Shown one piece after another: positions 10,926-22,570 of a DNA stretch of 64,000 bases. The DNA is from Lepturacanthus savala. Lineage: Eukaryota > Chordata > Actinopteri > Scombriformes > Trichiuridae. How positions within the stretch are numbered: the stretch's first letter is position 1; each line of letters begins with the position of its first letter. The DNA is taken from contig CM060481.1 in NCBI GenBank assembly GCA_030544235.1, positions 18,466,392 to 18,530,391 on the forward strand, written 5' to 3'. Below the pieces are notes generated by a model. It made no database searches, was not told where the DNA came from, and was given only the letters and a program-made list of their open reading frames with translations. A program made the position numbers and the translations under genes.

Positions 10926-11066
10926 CATCTCAAGATGATGGCGAGGTACGGGCAGCTCTCGGGACTAGCAGCCAGTGGCGTGGGCTCCGTACCCGAGACG
11001 CACTCGCCGCTATTTCCCAGGGATCTCCTGTCATCGCCAGCCCAGATGGGCTACAGGTCACCCCTG
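10926..11066 (+). CDS. elavl4: Candidate leader exon B of elavl4 (47 codons)
   Basis: The exon follows a long CT-rich tract (10838-10888) and a GAGCAG acceptor. It is open for 47 codons in phase 0 and ends at CTG|GTAAGA. The peptide begins HLKMMARYGQLSGLAASG, then SVPETHSPLFPRDL, and ends in MGYRSPL. It is Ser/Pro-rich with no RNA-binding motif. Exact phase matches to leader A and to common exon 45374, and the strong donor, support a real exon. ATGs at 10935 and 10938 would let it serve as a first coding exon without A. Codon use is GC-rich like the common exons. The acceptor is a tandem GAG/CAG that could add one Gln. I infer it belongs to elavl4. Confidence 0.55.
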
Positions 11067-12308
11067 GTAAGAGGATAGACAGACCGATATATATATATAT
11101 ATATCTCAATCTCTTTACCGAACACAGGCAAACATACTACAGAGGGAAAAAAAAAAAAAAGATGAGTTATAGTTAGAGAGCATGCATCTCTTTCTCTCTC
11201 TCTCTCTCTCTTTCTGTGTGTTATTTGTGTGCCTGCATGTGCGTGTGTGTGTGTGAGGAAAAGAGCAAAAAGGGCAGAAAGAGAGCAAATCAATTGTTGG
11301 ATCCCGCCTGTATCCCCAATGGATAGTATTAGTAAATATTTACATTGTTATGTTTGTTCAATTACGGACGCCTACTCTGTCTTTAGCCTCTGCCAGTCAG
11401 GCTGTTATCAAGGGAATTGGTGTGTGTGCACGCATGTGTGAGCGCGCGTTTGTATGGGTAATATACTTCATCGTGGTAGTGCATTGTGAATTCAGGCAGC
11501 CTCTGCGCTTGTTGTATTTAATTGTTTGCGTTTTCCCCTCAATGATTAATTAACCTTCATAGCAAATTAATAAAACAGGCTCGTGCATTTAGAAACTTTA
11601 TGTAATATGTTGTTATATTGTTTTGTGTTTTTTTTTTTCCCCTCCAGTGTCCTTTTAGGAGCAGTTGTGTAAGATGACGTTTTAAATGACATTTGATCGC
11701 AACTATCAAATCCAGATCCAAATCCCAATCAGCATCTGACAAGTCACATTAGCACAGGAAGCTGGGAGCACTGTAGATGGAGGGGATATATAAATATATA
11801 TATATATATATTTTTCCCTGAGACAACGTTATGCTGCCATTTACGTAGAAAAAGATTATTTCAAGGGAAAGGGAAATGGAAGAGAAATAGGGCCATGAGA
11901 AAACCCTGAGCGTTTAGGCAAAAAAAAAAAGAAGAAGAAGGGAAAAAAAAAAGAAAGCGGTTGTAAGAAAATCCCTGACTCGCCGCATTAAAGCGACATG
12001 AAGCTGTGGGTGTCTAATCCGCTGTGGGCTCTTCATTGGTTCGGCTCCCCTTCAAACTGGCTCAGATCCACACCCCAGAGCCTCCCGGAAGCCTTCATAA
12101 CCCACTGTCATGCTGTTGACTGTACCCAGGAGTTTTTTTCCCCGTCGAACTGTATGCAAATGCACGGCGAGGATAAGCGTTGAAATGCGTCCGTGAGGAG
12201 TTAGGGCTTCAAAAATGTGTTGTTTTTTTTTGTTTTGTTTTTTTGCCAGTGTTTGCTTTCGGAATTTTCACACAAGTTCAAAAGGCGGCTGTCCACTGTT
12301 GTGTGTGT

Positions 12309-12337
12309 GTTGTTGTTGTTGTTGTTGTTGTTGTTGT
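12309..12337. repeat. (GTT)n microsatellite
   Basis: A perfect trinucleotide run of about nine GTT units lies in the upstream elavl4 intron. Confidence 0.95.
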
Positions 12338-13955
12338 CGTTTCCCACCGCCCATTTCAGACTCACGGCAGCGTTATCTGTTGTTCGCATAAAGACTGTGC
12401 CTGGACCATAAATTATTTGTTGGAACCGGCGGAACTAATTAGCTTAATTATAGGAACGGGATTGACGTGTTAACATATTTTTGAGGCATCTTATCGGCAC
12501 TGATGAGACGGGAATAACAGAATTCGCCACTCAACTCCAGGGGTAGAACATGGGGAACGTTTACTAGTTGCAAATTGCATCGAATGCAACAGCACGGAAT
12601 ATAAATGGAATTAGAGAGGGGAAAAAAAAAAACAGCACTTACTAAATGAATTCAAAACATTATTCTGAATAACTCACAGTTACATGTGTGGCAAAACGGT
12701 TAATTTTTTGGGGGATTTTTGCACATTAGTTATCAATGTGATGAAGCGTGTGTGTATATGTGTGTGTGTTGGGGAGGGGGGGGGTGGTATGTGAGTGCGT
12801 GTAAGTGCATATGCTTGTGTATGCATTTGAAAATGTGCTTGAGAGTGTGTGTGTGTGTGCACACGCATGATTACCCTGGTTAAAAAAGACCATCGTTATA
12901 GTGATTAATGGTACCTTCATTAAGCACAGCAAGATCATTTGCATACATTAGATAAATGTGCTGGAAGATTCTGGTGGCTTTGGCGTGTAAAAGCCTCAAA
13001 AGCGGCATCGTTTTTTGTTTTTTTTCCCTCTTTTCCCCCTCATCTCTGTGAAATCAAATGGAAATACAATACATCAAAAATGGAGTATTTCATTGTTTTG
13101 AAAAATGTAGCTACTTTATCTATTAATCGCTTTAACTGTTGTCCAATATATAATCTATTTTTGCTAAATTAAGCGAACACTGTGTATTTGCAAGTAATGC
13201 ACCGCTGCATTAAATGAGTGCTCTGTTAAATGAGTAGTCAAATGGTTTCATCGTCCAACACGCTACACGCCTGCAGCAAAGTTTACCATCACTTCCCCTG
13301 GTAAACGCTGCGTGTACAGCTTGTTTAGAACATTTGAATTTGTTTTGTTCTCTGGTTTATGTGTGTGTGTGTGTGTGTGTGGTTGTTCTCTGTTGTGCAT
13401 CTTGTACTTTTAAGGACAATGCCTTTTTTAAAAGAGCATTCAAAGAATTAAATCCGGATCTTTATCAGAGGAGAAAGAGATCCAGCACGCGTTTAATGGG
13501 ATTTAAACTGATATCCCTGCGTTCAGAACGAGCATCTGCAGCATCGGTTTGCAGCTTTAGGATGACCGGGCGATCTCGGCCACGTCACCTCAGACAGAGC
13601 GGGCAAAAATTTAATTTGAGGAAAAGCTGAATCGCAAATGATTCGGCATTTCAGTCACTGAGATCTAATTTTCAAAAGCCCACATCCCCAAAAAAAGAAA
13701 AACCTGCAGTGCGCCGTGCTTCAGAGCTGAATGTTGTTAATTTGTAGAAAGCTCCACTGATTACCCACTGCAGGCAGCTGCCGTTTCCTATGTGACACCA
13801 GGCTTTGTTTGACAACTCCAATCTCTTCCGTTTCAACATTTTAAAAAAGAAAAACAGGGTTGGATTTAAAAAAAAAACAACCTGCGTGAAGAGGTTCATC
13901 GCCACCACGAGAGAAGAAGAAAAAAAACAAACAGGAAGAGAAGAAGGAAAGGAAA

Positions 13956-13979
13956 GAGAGAGAGAGAGAGAGAGAGAGA
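13956..13979. repeat. (GA)n microsatellite
   Basis: A perfect GA run lies in a longer purine-rich stretch that begins near 13905. Confidence 0.95.
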
Positions 13980-16150
13980 CGGTGTATGGCACAGTCGCTG
14001 GCAAGTGTCTGTGTGGAGCTACGGTATATTAGCAGCCAGGAGATAGTTAGAGGTCATCTCTATTTCATAACAATGATTAGCTCCTTCCATCTGCCGCTCG
14101 CTGCATTTCCCCTTTCCTTGATTGCAGTGTTCTCTATATCCAGGAAATTAGTTAATTTATGCTCCACAACCCTGCTGTCAGTGAGGCACAAACAGGTGCA
14201 GCAGACTGAACGACGCCACACAGGGGGAAAAAAAAAGATGCTCGTAGAGAGAGAGAGAAATACAGAGATGGAGATATGTGCAAAAATACAGGCGTTGTAA
14301 ACTGCGATGGTAACAGCCACGCCGCAGATACAATGGTGGCTGATTAATACGGGATTGACAAAAACAAATGATTGATTTACTAACATGAAACATTAAGTGA
14401 TCTGCCAAAGAGCGGGGAATAATAACCGGAGGGAGTGGAAAGTGTTTATATAAGAAAATAAACAATAACGGGATAAAATATATCCTTTATATCATTTAAT
14501 CCTTGTTCTATTTAACTGTAATCAAAGCAGCGCCTAATATGGAGGCTTGATGTACTGTGGCGCTTTGTTTTTGATGAAGCTCTGTGGCTATAGGGCATCA
14601 GAATAAAGACATGCCATTCACCCATTAATATCCCTATAGCATATCTCAAACTGCGGCGAGTTGCTGCTTTGGACTGCACCGTGTCACACAATTTACACGG
14701 AACATGGTACAAACACAGACTGTGCAGCCCTGTGCGTGTGTGTACATCATGTAATGTTTGCACTCCATATGAGCACATGTGGTGTGTCGGTTACGGGGGG
14801 GGGAACACAGAGCGGCTGAGAGAGACTGGGAGGGGGGGGGGCCTGAAGGGTTCAGATTTGTTGGAAGAGCTTGTTTGTGTGCGTGCGTGTGTGTGTGTGT
14901 GTACGCGCTCTCGTGTGTGTGTTTGGCCACCAGTGCTGCAGGGAGGGCCTAGTGATCAGCAGCTGAGCCTGTGTCCTGCTGGGAGCCATCACTGCAGAAT
15001 GGAGCAGGTGTCTGCAGGCTCATGCACGCACACACACACACACACACACGCAGACAGACACTGTAAAGCTAAGCGAACTCTCTCTCTTTCTCTTTACCGT
15101 CTCCCTTTTCTCCGAGTCTACTTTACACACACCCATACACATCCATAAACAGTAGTCTAACCCCTGATCAGCCTGCTGCACCAACAGCGGTGTCCACGCC
15201 CAGCCAAAGGTCACCTTTCTGTGTTAAAGTACTTTGGCATGGAAGTAATGAAGTATAATCTCACCTATTCAGCTGAGGGGTTCAAAGTAAACTCTCTACA
15301 CTGTCTAATGGGTCTTTATATGCATGACAAAACCAACAATAACAGACTGGGACATGTGAGTCATTTTTTTGAAGAAAGGCAAAGATCTTTGTTGTAAAAA
15401 GCTGAAGGGGTTGCCCACATTTTTAATACATGGATTAATGTAGTTTAATGGAAGTTATGCAGTTTTTTTATCATGATAGATATATATATATATATGCTGC
15501 AAGTGAACAATTTTCAATTAAACTGTGAACCTGTTATTTACGAACTATAAATCACAGTGCATAGAAAACACTTGTTCAATCCTCACCCATAATGCAAGCA
15601 TGCAGGCACATGTAATTACCGCCGTTTATGTGGTAGTGGATTATTCTGCATTTGTGGTCGGCCAGTGAATTCTGCTGGGGCTTTACCTCAAGTCAGTGTT
15701 TACATTTCTACAGTTCAATAGGTTGAATCAACCGAACAATCTCACTTCCTGCTGTTCATTCTTCTCTTTTAATTCAAATAAAAAAAAATAAAAAAAATCC
15801 CAGCACTGCACGGGAGAAGAAAGTATTTAATTTCAGAGACATATTTGTTGCCTTATTTTGGACAATGATTTCAAATCCAGTTGCAGTTTTGTTTTCATTT
15901 GGGCCTAAAAGGATAAATAGAGAGGGAATAATGAGACTGGCAGAGAAAGTGCCACTGTGTTGGTTTGCTGTTTGAAAAATAAATATTAACAATTATGGAA
16001 ATATCATATTTAAAAAAAAAATGCTACAGCTAGTAGTTGATAGTGAATTGATATTCCGAGGAGTTCTGTGCATAATGGATCATGCATTGCAACCAGTTTT
16101 ACTGAAGTAATTACAAAACTGACAGTGATGTTAAAATGTAGCATGGTCAG

Positions 16151-16153
<3 letters not shown>

Positions 16154-16186
<33 letters not shown>
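16154..16186. repeat. (AT)n microsatellite
   Basis: A perfect TA/AT run of about 33 bp lies in the upstream elavl4 intron. Confidence 0.95.
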
Positions 16187-16188
<2 letters not shown>

Positions 16189-19100
16189 ACTAAGGAGGTA
16201 TTAGGCATTTACTGGGATATGTATGATAATCTCAATCAAATACTGTCATCTCCTTTACAATAGACACAAATACACAATTCAAACAAAACCACCAGTTATA
16301 TGGAACAGACACCCATCTTGTCAGTAAGGACTCCTGACCAGACAATATCAGGCAGACATTTTAAGAGCAGTGATGTGAGGAAATGTGGCCGTTGATACTG
16401 AGCTGAAAAAAAAAACAACCCGCTGCCGATACTTGAGTGATCGTCTGCGTCTAGGATCCTGGCATGTTGATGAACAACACTATTCCCCCCCCCTCTCAGA
16501 ATTGATAGTTCCAAAGCCAACGCGTTCTTATTGATTCGCTAATTGCCGGGGATGAGGCAAAGTATCTGCCGTCACCATGAATAAATGATGTACAGCTGAC
16601 TCGTGCATTAGCGCCGAAGAGGGGTGACCATTGATGTTACAGTAGCTAGCCATGGCTCCACTGGGAGATATCCAGTTAGATGGGCTCTGTGTATATTGTG
16701 TGTCCTTAAAATAAAGTGGTTTTGAATGGGTGATTGACATTTCTCCAGATCAATTGATTACCCCTAACATTAAGAAATAGTATGAAAAGCCAGTTAAATC
16801 AAGATATATGGACGTTTTTGAAAAACACTACATATATATATATATATTTATCAGAGGCTAATAGTTCCTCTATAGACTCGAGTTAGATGCATCAATAGCG
16901 GGATCATCATCTGCTACCTCTTCACTCTCATTAATACTGAATGCATTCTAAAAGCAGCATTCAGGTTTAAAAAGTCTGTCTCGAGCCAGTACGTTAGTGA
17001 CAAGACTGTTAAGTGAGCTAATTTACAGAAATACACACATAAATTGTATATGACTTTTATAGGAGACTGAGTGTCATACCTACCTGTTTGCAATATTACA
17101 TTCGTCAGTCTCGGCTTAATCTAATGTAACATGAAGCGATGCTTTTATTTTTCTTCCTTCCCCCCGCCCCCCCCCCCGACGACGAAGATAATCGTAACAT
17201 GTCTCTAAGCATGTAGGCATTTAAACTGAAACCCGGTGGAGTTTTTTCCTGTTTGTGCATTGCCCACTCGCTTTCCTCCGAGCATGAGAAAAGGGCGGTT
17301 AAGCATGAAGTGACATTTTGAGAGCTGGATTTGTGCAGCGTGGGCATGTTTTGGTCCATACTGCCGTAGGCCAGCCCTGTGAAGGACTCTGGATGCGTCT
17401 CATTTGCAAAAGGTTATTCCTTATCAAAAGCCGTAGTGCTGCTATTTATGGAGATTTGATAGCGGGAGTTTTTTTTTTAAACGTCACTGGGCGGACGGCG
17501 TGCGGTGTTTTTTAGGTGACTCGCGTCGTTTTTAGTAGCTGTAAAAGGTTGGAAAAACCGGGACCCGTTTCTGCGGGGAGATCCGTGACCGCAGAAAACG
17601 ATTAAACTGAATAATAGCAATAAAAAGGTCTGACGGTGAGCGGCAGATGCACGCAGGGAGCTCTGTGTGCTTTGTGTTAGCCTGTGTGTGCGTAAGTTGG
17701 GGGTTGGGGGGGGGGAGAGTAATTTAAATCCTCAACCAGATGGACCACAGCAGTCACCCTGCGAGCATGGATGTACCCCGACCGGGATCAAACGCAAAAA
17801 AAAAAAAAAAAGGGGGCCGCCCACCCCCGACAGCCCCCGAAGCCCACCGCTATACTCCGCCATTGACTGACCATTGACTGACCCACCACCGACCGATTTA
17901 GACGAGACGACAACAGGACAGCAACAACCGAAAAAACAAGAAAAAGAAACAGGCGATTGCCCGTCCTCGTCCTCATATCCTCGCTCTATGCTCGAGAAAA
18001 TACAGCAAATCCATTCCTTCGCGTGACGCCGTGCGATGATGACAATTAACAGCGAGGCTCAACGTCATGATCAGTCTGTGAGCTGCTGGCCCGCTGAAGT
18101 TGAATGTCACCCCAAGCTGCGGACCACTCTGTTGTCCAAATGGACACTAATCCACCAGTCCTATTGAGAATACACTCCCTGTGCCAGAACACATGCCAGA
18201 CTCAACAGCCAATGCATAGCTAAGCCTCTCTGGGCACCTAAACAAACCTTCTCTCATTTATGTTAGGCTACAGCTTCTAAGACCCGCTATTATCTCTTTC
18301 ATTAGGGGAAAAAAAAAAAGTCTAATTGCGTTCGGGCGATTGTAAATTAAATGTGCATTTTTATACGTTTCTATCGGACACATCACGGCGGGTGCGTTTT
18401 TTTCTGACGGCGATCGAACAAGCTCTCGCTCCCTGTTCCCGCTGTTCAGCCCGAGCTTTTTCAAAGAGCCCCCCGTCACATCTACGCGGTCGGCGAAAAA
18501 GCTCCAGCCATACCGAACAGCTTGGAGTTAAAGTGGAAGGAAGGGGCTGCGACGGATGCAACACGGCCCTGCTCCAGGATCGGCGTGAAGAATTCATTTC
18601 CGATCTGAGGAAGTTTCCACCAGGGAGGATGACACGAGCATGGGGGAGGGTCAAGCTGTGTCCCGCCCACCGACACGGAGGGGAAGGCGATGTAGGAGGA
18701 GGAAATCTTCAATTAGATTAGTTCGATCTTGACCAAAATGCTTTGTAATGCAATATAGTGAAAATGTAGATTTGCAGGTCATCGTAGGGCGAGTATGTTC
18801 TGGATTTGGAGCTGTGCTCCCCCCCCCCCACAATCAATACCAGGAACACTGAAACTTGAAGCATTGAGCTGAAACTCAGTTTCACTTCAGTAATTGATAC
18901 TATGTCATTTTTACCCCCAAAGTCATGTAGGAGGTCATGTATAAATGGAATGAAAAAAAATGTATGATTTAGGGCTTTGACCATTAGTACTTTTTACCAT
19001 AATTATGACAACATCGCAGGCAGAGACTTCATATTTTACACGGTTTCAAGCGACAGTGTGAGGGCTCTGCTCGATGTCTTTGATTGCTGCAGCAATTTAG

Positions 19101-21159
19101 ACAATTCTCTCATCTGTGGCGAGGTTTAACGCTCCCTAAATGCCGACCACGGCTCTAATTTGGCAGGTCTTTGCATAGGTGGAATGGAAATTCCTTTCAA
19201 CGCGCGCACGCACACTTTCCTTCCCCTTATTTAGTATTTCGATGACTCGCTGTGAACTTGACTGTCCTTCCGAGATAATTTAACATCATTTGCTCTCGGT
19301 GATTTAAATAAGGCACTTGTGGTGATTCTGCTCCTCCTCGCTTAAGGACATCGGTTTTCCTCTCAGGAGCTGCTTTTGTGGCAGAACTACTCCCCGACTG
19401 TCCCCTTTCCATTACTAAATTGTCATGGCACTATGGCCTTTTTTTTTTCTCCAAGAGAAAGAAAAGAGAAAAAAAAAGGTAGTTTGATTGAACGTACGAC
19501 AGCAACACAGGCGCCGCTGTGTGCCTCTGACCATGAAATTACCAAAAATCGGTATCCGCAGTGTGTGGACAATTGATTCATGAAAATATAGTCCCTGGTC
19601 TTAACACTGAAAACAACAAAACGGCACAAGTCAACGGAGTCGAAAAACCGCCCATTGTTGTCCGGATGCAGCCGCATAGTGTTAATAGCCGTCTGCTGTC
19701 TGGGATTCTGTGATGCTGAGCTGGGCAGGGAGACGGGCAAGTTGAAGGGTGTGATTCTCATTTGTTGATTGTTACCGGCAGAGGGTGGACACCTGCCAGG
19801 AAAGAGGCGATCATCAGTCTGAGTAGCACAGCGAGATGCTCCCACTGCCAGAACTTCAATAGAGAAACTAAATTTATCCTTCAAGGGCAAATCAAAAAGA
19901 GCCTAAGCAAGCTGCAGCATACCGCGGAGCGTGTTCTGGGCTATTAAACGTATTAGCCTGTTTTACTGCAGAGGCCGCCGTGATATTTGGAATTAAAATC
20001 AATCGGGTCTGATGGGTTGAGCGTTCGCTCCTCCGTGGCTCTATCATTTTTCGGGCCTCGATCACAGAGTGACAGCGAGGCCGTTTCCTGTTGTTTGTCC
20101 TCTGCCGCGCGAGAGGTGAATCCGAATCGCGAACATCTGCTCTTCTGTCTTTAATAATCAAGGTATTTTCTTTTCCGCACTTTGAGTTAACACCTCGGCT
20201 GGCATCTTCACTTCCCCTCCTTTAAATAGAAGTCTTATTCAACACAAGAGGTGTTGAAACACCGCATCTGACAGCTAACAAGGCTCAAACCGAGTGTGTG
20301 CACGCTGCATATTCAAACCCGCCGCGTGCTATTCTTTACCTGCTCCTTTCATTCCGATCGTCGGAGTGCCATGCGTTGGCTAATACCGCCGGATGTCGCG
20401 CACGCAAAGATACAGTAACCACCGGTAAATTCCGTCTTTGTCCAGACCCGGGGATTTGACACGTTCTTTAAGGCGGGGCGGGTAAATAGTATTTGGAGCT
20501 TGTCCGGGAGAACCGGCGAGATAAAGAGAGTGAGAGAAACAACACGGCGAGCTGTTAATCCATTAAGGTCTGTGACTAGGAGGGGAAACGGGGCCGGATG
20601 AAGGGCAAGAGGAGTTCATGACAATTAGCCAGCTCTCTGCTTTCCGAATTAGCAGGCTGCAACACACTTCAGCCCTTAAAGCTCCCGCTCCAGGGCTGTC
20701 ACAGTGTCAGACCGCGGCGCACCGCGTGAACCGTTCCACATTTTAGTCTGCGGGCTAGTGGGTATGTATGCCTGCGCGCGCACGTTTGGTGTTTACTGTA
20801 TTTCCGCATGAATTCAGCTATACACGAGCGTGTGTATGTGTGTGTGTGTTTGTGGATGCGAGCCAGGGCCAATCAGGGAGATGGGGTTTCACATTGCTGA
20901 CAGTACGGCTCGCCCTCCTGGGATAAAGCCATAAAAGCTTTTTAACTTTCGAAACTTTGCAAGAGGGGAGGGGAAAAATATATATATATATATTTATATA
21001 ATTTACCTCCTCAAAAACTATTTAGCATCTCTCATCATCTAAAAAGGCAAAATAATGCATCCAATCAACGCCGTTGCACTTTCTCCCCCCCCCCCCCCAT
21101 GTCCAAAGTCTGACTAAATTGAACTGCCATAAAGACAGAGTGGTCTATTTAAGGCTAGA

Positions 21160-22570
21160 TTTGATTAGATAAGATTAGATTAACTTTATTAATCCTGAAG
21201 GAAATTGAAGTGCCAAGCTGCTCACGGTAAAATAAAAAACAAAAAAAAAAAAGAAATAAAACACAACAAGGACAACAAAATAATGATGCATGGGTGGAAT
21301 TATCTGCAGTGCTTCAGCATATTATGAAAAACAAGTTTTTAAAAAAAAAAACTTAATTTAATCCCTTGTTTCATGCAGAGCGAGAGGAACTAAACAGCCT
21401 GATGGCCGTCGGAAGGACAGGATTCTTTGCTGCTGTTAATAATAATAATAACTAGTCTGTTGCTGAAAGTGCTTCTGTGTGCAGTGAGTGTTTCCTATAG
21501 TGGGTGATGTGCATTATCCGTGATTGATGGAAGTCTTTACAGTGTACTCCTCTCAGCCACCTCCACCAGCGCGTCTAACTACAGACCCACCTCCGTGTAC
21601 GTGATTGCACCCCCTGGGCGCACAAAGGCGAAAAAAATGGACACCGGCCACCGTGTAGTCAGAGAAAACCTGCAGCGTTTTGCTTCAGACGTTAAACGAT
21701 CTCGGGGGGGGGACAAACAGCCTATGCGTCTTGTTATTCAGGCATACCCAAAGACACTTCGGGTTCTCCTCCCCCACCAACCTTTACAGGTGGGAGACCC
21801 CTCCTTCCTGAAGTCAACCACCATAGAGTCTCAGAGGCATCGAGCTGGAGGTTTTTTCGCTCACCAAATTCACTGACCCGGCCTCTCTACTCCCCCTCCT
21901 GCCCACAGCTAATACGCCCCATGATGACAAAATCATAAATCCTTTGCAGATGGACCGACTCTGACGCTCCGCCCTAAAGGCGTTGGATTGGTTCTGCAAT
22001 GCAGGTTTTCCCTCTCTCGCCTAATTGTTTCCATGCATTTTTAGCAACGAAAGTTGGACGAGCGTCTCCAGTCAGTTAAGCGAAGCGTCTAGGGACTGGA
22101 TTATGAGTCAGGGTTCATTATTAGGGAAGGACCGGTCGGTCTTCTGTGGGACAACAATTGACAGTCTGTGTAACGCAGAGAGTGACACTGTCAAATCCTC
22201 CCCATGTAGCTCAGTCAGCCCCCTCCCCGAGTCGGTGCACTCAAAGCGACCCCGGAGAGAATCATCGGTCTCTGGTATGTGCTTCCTGGTGGTCAGAATT
22301 GTTATGGGCTGCTGCTGTACCAGGGGTTTAATAAAGGAGGAGAAGGCCAATGTGTTCATGGTCAGATTTGCCAAAAGGGGGGGAATGTCTGTGGCAATGA
22401 ATCTGTCTTGTCATTTGTTTAGTAGGACATGAATGTTGGTTTTCCTTGTCAGTCAGATGCCAATTGGTGGAAGATATCGAAGGTTGAGGCCAGAGATGCA
22501 TGATTGAAGTCACAGGATATAGAGTTGAATACATTGTAGGGTCTGTAGTTTCTGCACTGCAATATCTGTA
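21160..22570. repeat. Degraded interspersed repeat, family not named
   Basis: The left part contains AACTTTATTAATCCTGAAGG AAATTG. This resembles the 'TTTATTGATCCC..GGGAAATT' signature of a very common teleost repeat. It continues with sequence resembling that repeat's body (CAGCCTGATGGCCGTCGGAA and AGTCTGTTGCTGAAAGTGCT). I recognise the type but cannot name the family. A-rich insertions break it near 21240 and 21340. The portion to the right of about 21900 is less certain and may be unrelated DNA. Confidence 0.5.

Noticed and set aside
14669..15148. 159-codon plus-strand frame
   Set aside because: It runs through GT and CA microsatellites (Cys-Val and His-Thr runs).
18326..18721. 131-codon plus-strand and 97-codon minus-strand frames
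   Set aside because: This is a CpG-rich non-coding stretch; the two strands are open together and neither has domain features.
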